Source: Candidatus Faecalibacterium gallistercoris (lineage in GTDB: Bacteria > Bacillota > Clostridia > Oscillospirales > Ruminococcaceae). From it: a DNA stretch of 64,000 nt. The notes below the pieces were generated by a model, which was given only the letters and a program-made list of their open reading frames with translations, searched no databases and was not told the DNA's origin. Each line of letters begins with the position of its first letter. Position 1 is the stretch's first letter. Below are positions 9,386 through 19,322 of the stretch, piece after piece. Position numbers and translations under genes: made by a program. The stretch spans positions 1 through 64,000 of the forward strand of contig DXBJ01000005.1 of the NCBI GenBank assembly GCA_019116585.1, in the 5' to 3' direction.

Positions 9386-9725
9386 GGGGCGGCCCCGGCC
9401 CCCAAAGGAACGGCCCGCCGTGAAAAGGCGGCCGCTCCGCGGCGCGCGCAGACCCGCCTTTGCCGGCCGGGCGGCGCACGCTGCGGGGAATATTCTGTAT
9501 AAAAGGGAGAAAATACACGAATGTATTTGGAGAATCTGGGCAAAACAGAAAATAAGAGCAAACTCCGGGCCTGAAACTTTGCTTTTTTTTGCAAGTTGTG
9601 TATAATAGGGTAGCCGCAATGGGCGGCGGCACGCAGCTGCCGCCCCAAAAACCGGCCTGCCATGGTGGATTTATGGCGGGGCCATGCAAGCTGCGGTGTG
9701 GGACGTGTTTTTTTCTGCGGACCCC

Positions 9726-11030
9726 ATGAAGGAGATCATTACTTTGGAGAAGTTTGTTATTACAGGCGGCAGGCCGCTGATGGGCGAGGTCGATATTTCG
9801 GGCGCGAAGAACGCGGCGGTGGGCATCCTGCCCGCCACCATCCTGGCCGCCGGTGTCTGTGTGATCGAGAATCTGCCCAACATCAGCGACGTGTCCGTCA
9901 GCCTGAACATCCTCAGCGCCCTGGGCGCCCAGGTGCGGATGCTGAACCGCAACACCTACGAGATCGACACCACCCATCTGGTGGGCACCAATGTGCCGGA
10001 CGACCTGTCCCGGCAGATGCGGGCCAGCTATTATTTCCTGGGCGCGCTGCTGTCCCGGTTCGGCCGGGCGCAGGTGGCCATGCCCGGCGGCTGCAACCTG
10101 GGGCCCCGCCCCATCGACCAGCACCTGAAGGCGTTCAGCGCTCTGGGCGCCCAGGACAGCGTGGATTACGGCATGATCACCGTCCGCGCCAAAGAAAAGC
10201 TGCAGGGCGCGCGGATCTTTTTTGACAAGGTCAGCGTGGGCGCGACCATGAACGCCATGCTCTCCGCCGTCATGGCCGAGGGCCAGACCGTGCTGGAAAA
10301 CTGCGCCAAGGAGCCCCATGTGGTGGACCTGGCCAACTTTTTGAATATGTGCGGGGCCGACGTGCGGGGCGCGGGCACCGACGTGATCAAGGTGCGGGGG
10401 GTCAGCCAGATGCACGGCTGCACCTACAGCATCATCCCCGACCAGATCGAGGCCGGCACCTATATGGTGGCCGCGGCGGCCACCGGCGGCGACGTCCTGA
10501 TCCGGAACGTCACCCCCAAGCACCTCGAGCCCATCACCGCCAAGCTGCGCCGCTGCGGCGCCGAGGTGGAGGAATTTGACGACGCCGTCCGGGTCACCCG
10601 CACCGGCGACATCCTGCCCACCAAGATCAACACCATGCCCCACCCGGGTTTCCCCACCGATATGCAGCCCCAGATGGGGGTGCTGCTCAGCGTGGCCAGG
10701 GGCACCAGCACCATCACCGAAGGCATCTGGGACAACCGCTTCCGCTACGTGGACGAGCTGCGCAAGATGGGGGCCAACATCCAGGTGGACGGCCAGGTGG
10801 CCGTCATCGAAGGGGTGGAGCGGCTGCTGCCCGCCCCGCTGCGGGCCAGCGACCTGCGGGCCGGCGCGGCCATGGTGATCGCGGCCCTGATGGCCGGCGG
10901 CACCAGCGAGATCGAGGAGATCGGCCACATCGAGCGCGGCTACGAGAACATTGTGGAAAAGCTGCGGGGCCTGGGGGCCGACATCCGCAAAGTGGAGCGG
11001 GTGCCCGCCGCACTGGACCAGGCTTTGTGA
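9726..11030 (+). CDS. murA: UDP-N-acetylglucosamine 1-carboxyvinyltransferase
   Basis: 'FVITGGRPLMGEVDISGAKNAAVGILPATILA', EPSP synthase-like repeat architecture. Confidence 0.93.
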   Translation: MKEIITLEKFVITGGRPLMGEVDISGAKNAAVGILPATILAAGVCVIENLPNISDVSVSLNILSALGAQVRMLNRNTYEIDTTHLVGTNVPDDLSRQMRASYYFLGALLSRFGRAQVAMPGGCNLGPRPIDQHLKAFSALGAQDSVDYGMITVRAKEKLQGARIFFDKVSVGATMNAMLSAVMAEGQTVLENCAKEPHVVDLANFLNMCGADVRGAGTDVIKVRGVSQMHGCTYSIIPDQIEAGTYMVAAAATGGDVLIRNVTPKHLEPITAKLRRCGAEVEEFDDAVRVTRTGDILPTKINTMPHPGFPTDMQPQMGVLLSVARGTSTITEGIWDNRFRYVDELRKMGANIQVDGQVAVIEGVERLLPAPLRASDLRAGAAMVIAALMAGGTSEIEEIGHIERGYENIVEKLRGLGADIRKVERVPAALDQAL

Positions 11031-11162
11031 GACCATAAGGGCTGCGGGCGGCCCGGTCAGAAACCAAAAAGCCAGGGGGGAGCACCTTCTGCCGCAAATG
11101 CGCCGGCAGGGGCGGGTCCCCCCTGGAGTTGTGTTGTGTGAGGCAGGGAGGGCCTCGTAGGG

Positions 11163-11960
11163 ATGGCAGAATTTATCTCCCTTTATTCCGGTTCGTCGGG
11201 CAATTGCAGCGTGGTCCGCAGCGGCGGCGCCTACCTGCTGGTGGATATGGGCAAGGGGGTGCGGGTCACCACCGGGGCCCTGCGGGAAGCGGGGCTGGAT
11301 GCTTCGGACTGCAGGGGCATCCTGGTCACCCATGAGCACAGCGACCATGTCAAAGGTCTGGGCACCTTCCTCAAGCGCCATCCTCTGCCGGTCTACGGCG
11401 CCGGGCCCACCCTGGCGGCGCTGGAGGCCGCGGGCCTTTTGCCGGCGGCCTGCCCGGTCTGCCTGCTGGACCCCGACCGGGGCGAGGAGGCCGACGTGGC
11501 CGGGTTTGGGGTGCGGGCGTTCCCCACCAGCCACGACGTACCCTGCGTGGGCTACCGCATCACCACCCCCGACGGCAAGACCATGGCCATCGCCACCGAC
11601 CTGGGCACCCTGACCCCCGCCGTCCACGCCGCCCTGGACGGGTGCGATCTGGTGGCGCTGGAGAGCAATTACGACCCCTACATGCTGCACAACGGGCCGT
11701 ATCCCTATTACTTACGGGCGCGCATCGAAGGGCCGCGGGGGCACCTGTCCAACGACGAGTGCAGCGAAAAGCTGCTGGAGCTGGTGCAGGGCGGGTGCGA
11801 AAAGTTTGCCCTGTGCCACCTGTCCCAGGAGAACAACACACCGCCCCTGGCGCTGCAGACGGTGTTCACCACCTTTGGGGCGGGGGGCGTGGTGCCGGGC
11901 CGGGACTGCATCGTCCAGACCCAGCGCCGCAGCGAGGTCAGCCCCACCCTGGAATTTTGA
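11163..11960 (+). CDS. walJ: MBL-fold hydrolase of the WalJ/YycJ type
   Basis: 'MAEFISLYSGSSGNCSVVRSG...LLVDMGKGVR...ILVTHEHSDHVKGLGTFLKRH'. Confidence 0.85.
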   Translation: MAEFISLYSGSSGNCSVVRSGGAYLLVDMGKGVRVTTGALREAGLDASDCRGILVTHEHSDHVKGLGTFLKRHPLPVYGAGPTLAALEAAGLLPAACPVCLLDPDRGEEADVAGFGVRAFPTSHDVPCVGYRITTPDGKTMAIATDLGTLTPAVHAALDGCDLVALESNYDPYMLHNGPYPYYLRARIEGPRGHLSNDECSEKLLELVQGGCEKFALCHLSQENNTPPLALQTVFTTFGAGGVVPGRDCIVQTQRRSEVSPTLEF

Positions 11961-11969
11961 GCGAAACGG

Positions 11970-11998
11970 TTGACAAAAGCCGTGCGTATGCTTATAAT
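11970..11998 (+). promoter_or_regulatory. Sigma-70-type promoter for T-box-alaS
   Basis: TTGACA (11970-11975) - 17 nt - TATAAT (11993-11998). Confidence 0.85.
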
Positions 11999-12009
11999 TT
12001 AACTGGTGC

Positions 12010-12306
12010 GGGCCGCCGCAAGGCCCCCCGCGCCCCAAAATCGATCAAAGCAACTTGGCTATGACAGGGCCAGGGATGTGATCCGGCCGTACAGAGAGCG
12101 GGCCCCTTTTTGCAAGGCGGCTGAAAGGCCCGCCGGCGCTGCGCACCCCATGCCACCCTCGAGCTCCCGGTGAGACAAGCCGGGCGCGGCGCAGCGTTAT
12201 TGCGGCAAAAGAGGCGGCGGTCTTGGCATCGCCGCAAATTGGGTGGTACCACGGAGCAGTTACGGCAGCCTTCGTCCCTTTGCCGGGGCGGGGGCTGTTT
12301 TTGTTT
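12010..12306 (+). ncRNA. T-box leader upstream of alaS
   Basis: T-box core 'AATTGGGTGGTACCACGG' (~12237-12254), then a terminator-like stem AGCCttCGTCCC...GGGGCGggGGCTGTTTTT; located between a promoter and alaS. 5' boundary approximate. Confidence 0.9.
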
Positions 12307-12419
12307 CCGCCGCGCTGCCGTGTTTACGCCCCGGGGTGCGATGCTTCCGGGGCAGCCCTGCCCCTCTGCGCAGGCAGGGCGGACCCCAACGAGAAAGGCT
12401 AGCAAGGAGAGAATCGTTT

Positions 12420-15080
12420 ATGCAATGGACCGGTTTGAATGAACTGCGTGAAAAATACCTGACCTTTTTTGAGGGCAAGGGCCACCTGCGCCTGGGCAGT
12501 TTCCCCCTGGTGCCCAAGGACGACCCCAGCCTGCTGCTGATCAACAGCGGCATGGCCCCCATGAAGAAGTGGTTCCTGGGCCAGGAAGAGCCCCCCCGCC
12601 ACCGGGTGACCACCTGCCAGAAGTGCATCCGCACCCCCGACATCGAGCGGGTGGGCATCACCGCGCGGCACGGCACCTTCTTCGAGATGCTGGGCAACTT
12701 CTCGTTCCAGGATTACTTCAAGGAAGAGGTCATCCCCTGGGCCTGGGAGTTCCTGACCGGCGACGAGTGGATGGCCATCCCCAAGGACAAGCTGTATATC
12801 TCGGTCTACCTGGACGACGACGAGGCCTACGACATCTGGACCCGGAAGGTGGGCATCGCCCCCGACCACATGGTCCGCATGGGCAAGGAGGACAACTTCT
12901 GGGAGCACGGCTCCGGCCCCTGCGGCCCCTGCTCCGAGATCTATTTTGACCGCGGCATCGAGTACGGCTGCGGCAAGCCCACCTGCGGCCCCGGCTGCGA
13001 CTGCGACCGCTTTATGGAGATCTGGAACCTGGTGTTCAGCCAGTTCGACTCGGACGGCAAGGGCCACTACGAGCGGCTGCCCCGGCCCAACATCGACACC
13101 GGCATGGGCCTGGAGCGTCTGGCCTGCGTGATGCAGGGGGTGGGCAACCTGTTCGAGGTGGACACCGTCCAGAGCGTGCTGCACCATGTCGAGCACATCG
13201 CCGGCAAGACCTACGGCCAGAATGAAAAGACCGATATTTCCATCCGCGTCATCACCGACCACATCCGCAGCTGCACCTTCATGGTGTCGGACGGCATCCT
13301 GCCCTCCAACGAGGGCCGCGGCTATGTGCTGCGCCGGCTGCTGCGCCGTGCGGCCCGCCACGGCCGCCTGCTGGGCATCCAGGGGCCCTTCCTGGTGGAC
13401 CTGGTGGAGACGGTGATCCGCTCCAGCGAGAGCGCCTACCCCGAGCTGCGGGAGCACGACGCCTATATCAAGAAGGTGATCGGCACCGAGGAGGGCAACT
13501 TTGCCCGCACCATCGACGCCGGCATGAACATCCTCACCGGCCTGATCGACGCCATGGAAAAGGCCCACCAGCACGTGCTGAGCGGCCTGGATGTCTTTAA
13601 GCTGAACGACACCTTCGGCTTCCCCCTGGACCTGACCCGCGAGATCGCGGCCGAGCAGGGCCTGGAGGTGGACGAGGAGGGCTTCCACGCCGAGATGACC
13701 AAGCAGAAGGAGCGCGCCCGGGCCGAGCGGCTGAAAAAGAACATCTCGGGCTGGAGCGCCGACCTGTTCGGCGAGCTGACCGCCGCCCCCACCGTCTTTA
13801 CCGGCTACGACACCCTGACCGACACCGGCGTGGTGGTGGCCCTGTCGGACGAGGAGACCCTGACCGACGGCATCGCCACCGACGACCAGGCCAAGGAGGG
13901 CGTCCTCGTCGTCCTGGACAAGACCCCCTTCTACGCCGAGATGGGCGGCCAGACCGCCGACCACGGCGTCCTGACCGGCGACAACTGCACCCTGCGTGTG
14001 CTGGATGTGAAAAAGACCCCCAAGGGCTATTTCGTCCACACCTGCGTGCTGGAAAACGGCTTTGTCCGGGTGGGCGACACCCTGACCGCCCAGGTGGACA
14101 GGGAATACCGCTGGGCCATCGCCCGCAACCACACCGCCACCCACCTGCTGCAGGCGGCCCTGCGGGAGGTGCTGGGCGACCATGTCCACCAGGCAGGTTC
14201 GTACCAGGACGCCCATGTGACCCACTTCGACTTCACCCACTTCAGCGCCGTCACCCCCGAGGAGCTGGCCAAAGTGGAGCGGATCGTCAACGACAAGATC
14301 TTTGAGGCCCTGGACGTGCAGGTCCGCTCGATGCCCCTGGACGAGGCCAAGAAGATGGGCGCCATGGCCCTGTTTGGCGAAAAGTACGGCGAGATCGTCC
14401 GGGTGGTGGACGTCTGCGGCTGGTCCACCGAGTTCTGCGGCGGCACCCATGTCCAAAACACCGCCCAGATCGGCTGCTTCAAGATCATCAGCGAGTCCTC
14501 GGTGGCGGCGGGCATCCGCCGCATCGAGGCCGTCACCGGCAAAAACCTGCTGATGCGGGCCAACGCCAACGAGCTGGTGCTGCGCACCACCGCCGCCGCC
14601 CTCAAGGCCAACAACCTGGCCGACCTGGCCGCCCGGGCCGAGGCCGTCATGGCCGAAAACAAGGCCCTGGCCAAGGAGCTGGACGCCGTCAAGGCCGAGG
14701 TGGCCGCCGCCAAGGTCCAGAGCCTGTTTGAGAGCGCCGAGGACGTGAACGGCGTCAAGATCATCACCGCCTACTTCTCCGGCACGGCCAGCGGCACCCT
14801 GCGCGGGATGTGCGACACCCTGCGGGACAAGGCCGTCAAGCCGGTGCTGGCTGTCCTGGTGGGCAGCGACGGCGGCAAGATCACCATGGCCGTCTCGGTG
14901 AACAAGCTGGCTCAGGAAAAGGGCCTGAAGGCGGGCAGCATCGTCAAGGAGCTGTCGGCCATCGCCGGGGGCAAGGGCGGCGGCAAGCCCGACTTTGCCA
15001 TGGCCGGCCTGAAGGACCCCAACAAGATCGACGAGGCCCTCCACGCCGCCGCCGAAGTGGCCGCCAGCCAGATGAACTGA
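12420..15080 (+). CDS. alaS: Alanine--tRNA ligase
   Basis: 'LREKYLTFFEGKGHLRLGSFPLVPKDDPSLLLINSGMAPMKKWFLG', C-terminal DHHA1-type domain. Confidence 0.97.
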   Translation: MQWTGLNELREKYLTFFEGKGHLRLGSFPLVPKDDPSLLLINSGMAPMKKWFLGQEEPPRHRVTTCQKCIRTPDIERVGITARHGTFFEMLGNFSFQDYFKEEVIPWAWEFLTGDEWMAIPKDKLYISVYLDDDEAYDIWTRKVGIAPDHMVRMGKEDNFWEHGSGPCGPCSEIYFDRGIEYGCGKPTCGPGCDCDRFMEIWNLVFSQFDSDGKGHYERLPRPNIDTGMGLERLACVMQGVGNLFEVDTVQSVLHHVEHIAGKTYGQNEKTDISIRVITDHIRSCTFMVSDGILPSNEGRGYVLRRLLRRAARHGRLLGIQGPFLVDLVETVIRSSESAYPELREHDAYIKKVIGTEEGNFARTIDAGMNILTGLIDAMEKAHQHVLSGLDVFKLNDTFGFPLDLTREIAAEQGLEVDEEGFHAEMTKQKERARAERLKKNISGWSADLFGELTAAPTVFTGYDTLTDTGVVVALSDEETLTDGIATDDQAKEGVLVVLDKTPFYAEMGGQTADHGVLTGDNCTLRVLDVKKTPKGYFVHTCVLENGFVRVGDTLTAQVDREYRWAIARNHTATHLLQAALREVLGDHVHQAGSYQDAHVTHFDFTHFSAVTPEELAKVERIVNDKIFEALDVQVRSMPLDEAKKMGAMALFGEKYGEIVRVVDVCGWSTEFCGGTHVQNTAQIGCFKIISESSVAAGIRRIEAVTGKNLLMRANANELVLRTTAAALKANNLADLAARAEAVMAENKALAKELDAVKAEVAAAKVQSLFESAEDVNGVKIITAYFSGTASGTLRGMCDTLRDKAVKPVLAVLVGSDGGKITMAVSVNKLAQEKGLKAGSIVKELSAIAGGKGGGKPDFAMAGLKDPNKIDEALHAAAEVAASQMN

Positions 15081-15140
15081 GGCCCGAAGCGCCTGCAAAA
15101 GCGCATCAATCATAAACCCCCATGAAAGGAGCTGTCTGCC

Positions 15141-15482
15141 ATGGAAGATTGCCTGTTCTGTAAGATCGCCGCGGGCCAGGTGCCCTCGAACAAGCTGTAC
15201 GAGGACGACCAGCTGCTGGCCTTTTACGACATCGACCCCCAGGCCCCCATCCATTTTCTGGTCATCCCCAAAAAGCACATCCCCTCGGCCGCCGCGCTGA
15301 CCGAGGAGGACGGGGCCCTGCTGGGCCACATCTTTGCCACCATCGCCAAGCTGTGCGCGGACCTTGGCTGCACCGGCGGGTACCGCATCGTCTCCAATGT
15401 GGGCGAGGACGCGGGCCAGAGCGTCAAGCACCTGCACTTCCATGTGATGGCAAAGCGCCCCATGGGCTGGCCCGCAGGCTGA
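15141..15482 (+). CDS. HIT-family (histidine triad) protein
   Basis: 'DCLFCKIAAGQVPSNKLYEDD' and 'VKHLHFHVMAKRPMGWPAG' (HxHxH). Confidence 0.93.
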   Translation: MEDCLFCKIAAGQVPSNKLYEDDQLLAFYDIDPQAPIHFLVIPKKHIPSAAALTEEDGALLGHIFATIAKLCADLGCTGGYRIVSNVGEDAGQSVKHLHFHVMAKRPMGWPAG

Positions 15483-15510
15483 GCCGGGGCCTGAAGGAGG
15501 ATCATAACCA

Positions 15511-16050
15511 ATGGCTGAAACGTATACTTTGAAGGTCGCGGGCCTGACCCGCGAGCTGACCATCTGCAAGGTGAACGACCACATGGACATTGCGGCCTTC
15601 ATCATGCTGGGCGACACCGAGCTGACCGTGGCCGCTGCGGCCGAGCTGCTGAAAAAGTGCCCCGAGTTCGACATCCTGCTCACCGCCGAGGCCAAGGGCA
15701 TCCCCCTGGCCCACGAGATGAGCCGCCAGAGCGGCAAGCCCTATGTCTGTGCCCGCAAAAACGTCAAGCTGTATATGAAAGACCCGGTGGTCGTGGAGGA
15801 TCAGTCCATCACCACCGAGGGCAAGCAGAAGCTGGTCATCGACCGCAAGGAGCTGGACGAGATGAACGGCAAGCGGGTGCTGGTGGTGGATGACGTGATC
15901 TCCACCGGCGGCTCCCTCAAGGCGCTGGACGCCCTGGCCGAGCAGACCCATTGCGACATCGTGGGGCAGGCCGCCGTCCTGGCCGAGGGCGACGCAGCCA
16001 AGCGCCAGGACATCATCTTCCTGGAGCCGCTGCCCCTGTTCTTCCACTGA
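15511..16050 (+). CDS. Phosphoribosyltransferase, adenine phosphoribosyltransferase-like
   Basis: PRPP-binding motif 'RVLVVDDVISTGGSLKALDAL'. Confidence 0.85.
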   Translation: MAETYTLKVAGLTRELTICKVNDHMDIAAFIMLGDTELTVAAAAELLKKCPEFDILLTAEAKGIPLAHEMSRQSGKPYVCARKNVKLYMKDPVVVEDQSITTEGKQKLVIDRKELDEMNGKRVLVVDDVISTGGSLKALDALAEQTHCDIVGQAAVLAEGDAAKRQDIIFLEPLPLFFH

Positions 16051-16054
16051 TGGG

Positions 16055-18277
16055 GTGAGGCGGCCGGTCTGCGTGCTGTTTGCCGGTGCGCTGGGCACGC
16101 AGCTGATCGCTGCTTTTGAGCCGCAGGCGGGCTTTTGGCCCCTTGCGGCTCTTTTTGGTCTGGGGCTGCTGGTGCTGCTGGCCGGGGGCAGGGCCCGGGG
16201 CTGGGGGCTCTGGCTGTTGCTGGGCGCGGCGCTGGGGCTGGCCTTTTCGGCCCGCACCGGGGCGCAGTTCGACGCCCTGACCGCGGCTTACGGCGGGCGG
16301 ACGGTCCGGCTCACCGCCACGGTGGAGGACGTCCAGGAGGGCTATACCCGCTCCACCGTCCGGGCCCGGCTGCGGGTATCGGAGGTGAACGGAGAGCCGG
16401 CGGCCTTCTGCTGCCAGTGCGACGGGCTGCCGCTGAGCCGTGCCGGGGAGCAGGTCGAGGGCTGGTTCAGCCTGGAGGCGCCGGCCCCGGCAGACCGGCC
16501 CGGCCGCTACGCCGACGAAGTGGCGTTCCTGGCCGGGTACGAGCGCCGGTTCCGCCGGCTGGGCCCGGGGCCCGGCTTCCGCGCCTGGTCGGCCCGGCTC
16601 CAGAGCCGCCTCAGCGAGGCGCTGTGCCAGGGGCTGGAAGGGGACGAAGCCGGCGCCCTGGCGGCCATGATCGTAGGGGACCGCACCCGCATCAGCAGCG
16701 AACTGAATAGCGCCTACCGGGCGGCGGGGCTGTCCCACGTGCTGGTGGTCAGCGGGATGCACGTGACCATCCTGTGCGGGGTGGCCCTGCCGGGCATGGA
16801 CCGGCGAAAATGGCTGGAACAGGGCCGGCTGCTGGCGGCCCGCCTCCCCGGCCGGATGGGCCGGAAACTCCACCGGCGGCTGGGGGTCCGGCTGGCCCGT
16901 CTGGAACTGGCCCCGCCCAGGCCGGCCCGGGGCGGCTTTCACCCGGGGATGGTGTGGCGCGAGCGGATCGCTGCGCTGTGGCCGGTGGTGCTGGCGGCGC
17001 TGCTGACCGGCATCACCGGGTTCACCCCGTCGGTGCTGCGGGCGGGGGCGGCGGTCTGCATCGGGGCGCTGGGGGTCTGGCTGATGGCCCCCGCCGACCC
17101 CCTGACCAGCCTGGCGCTGGGCGGGCTGTGGATGAGCGCCTTCAACAGTTACGCCGTCTGCGACATCGGCTTCGAGCTGTCCTTTGCGGCGGTGGCGGGC
17201 ACCCTGGCCGGGGCGGAGCTGGTCCGCCGCCGCGCCGCCCGCCATCCCGCCCGGGAGGAGGACGCTCCCCGCCGGTCCCTGCCTGTGCGTCTGGCCGCCC
17301 GGGCCTGGGACGCCTTTTGGGAGGCCGGGTGCATCACCCTCTGCGCTTCGGCGGCCACCTTCCCGGTGCTGGTGCTGCGGGGGCTGAGCACCAGCCCCTA
17401 CGCTTTGCTGTCGGGGGTGGCGGTGCTCTGGCTGGTCCAGCCCATGATGGTGCTGGGCATCGCCGCGGCCCTGGCCGGGCTGGCGCCGGCGCTGGGGCCC
17501 GTCTGCCGGGCCTGCGCCTGGGGCGCGGCCTTTCTGGTGCGGCTGCTGAACGGCTGGGCCCGGATGGTAGCGGGCTGGCCGGGGGCCGAGCTGGCCTTCG
17601 ACACCGGCTACGCCGCCCTGGTCTGCCTGGGCCTGATGGGCCTGTGCTGGCTGGCGTTCCGGTGGCGGGTGCGGGCCCGCATCTGGCTGCCCGCCCTGCT
17701 GCTGGCCGCCGGGGCAGGCATCGGCGCTGGGCTTGTCCTGAACCGGGACGTGGTCCGGGTGGAGCTGATCGGCGGGGTGCGCACCCCGTCGGTGGTGCTG
17801 GCCCAGAACGACCAGACGGTGGTTCTCTACCGGGGCGGCAGCAGCGGCCGCAGCGCGGTGGAGCGCTGGCTGGCGCGCCACGGACAGGAGCAGGCCACCC
17901 TTCTAGTAGACCTGCGCCTGGACCCCGCCCGGAACAGCCAGCCTCCGGCCCAGCGGGTGGTCACCCCGGGGCGGTTCGAGCCCTACACCGATTTCCAGAC
18001 CGCCCGGGGCGGCATCCGGCTGGATCTGCTGCGCACCAGCGGGGGCGTGGGGGTCCGGGTGACGGTGGACCGCTGGCAGCTGGGGGCCGTGAGCGGAGAC
18101 TTTGAGCTGGCCGGCACGGCGCAGGTGGACTGGCTGCTGGCCTCGCCCTCGGCGCCCGGAGCCTTCCGCTGGGAGGAGATGCTGGCCCTGGGGCATTACG
18201 ACTGGATGCGGCCCGACGCCCCGCCCGCGCCCTCCCGGCTGTGGCTGCGGCCGGGAGGCGGGACCAAAGCGCGATAG
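16055..18277 (+). CDS. ComEC/Rec2-family competence membrane protein with degenerate C-terminal domain
   Basis: Competence-domain signature 'LSHVLVVSGMHVTILCGVALPG', many TM helices; GTG start at 16055. C-terminal MBL-like region lacks HxHxDH. Confidence 0.85.
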   Translation: MRRPVCVLFAGALGTQLIAAFEPQAGFWPLAALFGLGLLVLLAGGRARGWGLWLLLGAALGLAFSARTGAQFDALTAAYGGRTVRLTATVEDVQEGYTRSTVRARLRVSEVNGEPAAFCCQCDGLPLSRAGEQVEGWFSLEAPAPADRPGRYADEVAFLAGYERRFRRLGPGPGFRAWSARLQSRLSEALCQGLEGDEAGALAAMIVGDRTRISSELNSAYRAAGLSHVLVVSGMHVTILCGVALPGMDRRKWLEQGRLLAARLPGRMGRKLHRRLGVRLARLELAPPRPARGGFHPGMVWRERIAALWPVVLAALLTGITGFTPSVLRAGAAVCIGALGVWLMAPADPLTSLALGGLWMSAFNSYAVCDIGFELSFAAVAGTLAGAELVRRRAARHPAREEDAPRRSLPVRLAARAWDAFWEAGCITLCASAATFPVLVLRGLSTSPYALLSGVAVLWLVQPMMVLGIAAALAGLAPALGPVCRACAWGAAFLVRLLNGWARMVAGWPGAELAFDTGYAALVCLGLMGLCWLAFRWRVRARIWLPALLLAAGAGIGAGLVLNRDVVRVELIGGVRTPSVVLAQNDQTVVLYRGGSSGRSAVERWLARHGQEQATLLVDLRLDPARNSQPPAQRVVTPGRFEPYTDFQTARGGIRLDLLRTSGGVGVRVTVDRWQLGAVSGDFELAGTAQVDWLLASPSAPGAFRWEEMLALGHYDWMRPDAPPAPSRLWLRPGGGTKAR

Positions 18278-18290
18278 ATGGGAGGTAGCT

Positions 18291-19322
18291 ATGCCTGCTG
18301 AAAGCAAGCTGGCGGCCCTGGTGGAACAGGGCTGCACCGTGTTTTATTTTTATTCGACCGAGCCCTATCTGGTGCGGCAGGCGGTGGGCGCGGCCTGCGC
18401 CCTTCTGGCCCGGGACACCGGCGAAGAGGTGACGGTGCTGGACGGGCCTGCCCCCGATGTGGAGCAGCTCATCACCGCCGCGGGGACCATCTCCTTTTTC
18501 GGGACCCGGCGGGTGGTCTGCCTGCCCGAGCTGGACCCCGGCGCCTACAGCGAAAAGGATCTGGAGACCTTTGCGGACACGGTGTCCGATGTGGAAAACG
18601 CGGTGCTGGTGTTTGGCAGCGTCTTTGAGGCCGACCGCACCGGCAAGGCCAAACCCGGCAAGCGTGCCCAGCGGGTGATCGCCCAGTGCAAAAAGCTGGG
18701 CTGGGCCGAAGAGCTGGTCAAGCCCGGCCCCTCGGAGCTGCGCCGGATGATGGCCGGCCGCGCCGCCGCCCAGGGGGCGGAACTGTCGGGCCCCGCCGGC
18801 GCGGCCCTGCTGGAGCGCTGCGGCGAGGACCCCTACCTGCTGGAAAACGAGGTGGACAAACTGGCCGCCGCCGCCGGGTACGGCGTCATCACGCCGGCCC
18901 TGGTGGCCGAGATGGGGGTGGTCAGCCTGGAGGCCGACGTCTTTGAGATGGTGCGGCTGATCACTGCCCGCAACGCGGCGGCCGCCTGCAAAAAGCTGCA
19001 CGTCCTGCTGCGCCTGGGCAACGAGCCCATCGCCGTCACCGCCGCCATGATCGGCAGCTACGTAGACCTTTACCGGGTCAAGCTGGGCCAGCAGCACAAA
19101 AAGAACTACAGCGCCGTCTTTAAGGATTTTGGCTACAAGGGCAGCGACTACCGCCTCAAGCGCTCGGCCCAGACGGCGGCAGGCTACACCCTGCCCCAGC
19201 TCCGGGCCTGCCTTGGCATCCTGCTGGAGCTGGACCAGGCCCTGAAAGGCCAGCCCGTGGCCCCGCAGATCCTGTTGGAGACGGCCCTGTGCCGCCTGGC
19301 CATGGAAGGGGGCGGCCGATGA
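18291..19322 (+). CDS. holA: DNA polymerase III subunit delta
   Basis: HolA-like 'FYFYSTEPYLVRQAVGAAC...', 'LLERCGEDPYLLENEVDKLAAAAG', 'RLGNEPIAVTAAMIGSYVDLYRVK'. Confidence 0.88.
   Translation: MPAESKLAALVEQGCTVFYFYSTEPYLVRQAVGAACALLARDTGEEVTVLDGPAPDVEQLITAAGTISFFGTRRVVCLPELDPGAYSEKDLETFADTVSDVENAVLVFGSVFEADRTGKAKPGKRAQRVIAQCKKLGWAEELVKPGPSELRRMMAGRAAAQGAELSGPAGAALLERCGEDPYLLENEVDKLAAAAGYGVITPALVAEMGVVSLEADVFEMVRLITARNAAAACKKLHVLLRLGNEPIAVTAAMIGSYVDLYRVKLGQQHKKNYSAVFKDFGYKGSDYRLKRSAQTAAGYTLPQLRACLGILLELDQALKGQPVAPQILLETALCRLAMEGGGR

Noticed and set aside
6332-9619. 1095-aa minus-strand ORF
   Set aside because: Only 6332-7246 is a real gene (radical SAM). The upstream extension is antisense to fbp and is a compositional artefact.
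9351-15737. Long minus-strand ORFs (779 aa and 1112 aa) over murA-alaS
   Set aside because: Antisense shadows of murA, walJ, alaS and HIT; no recognisable domains.
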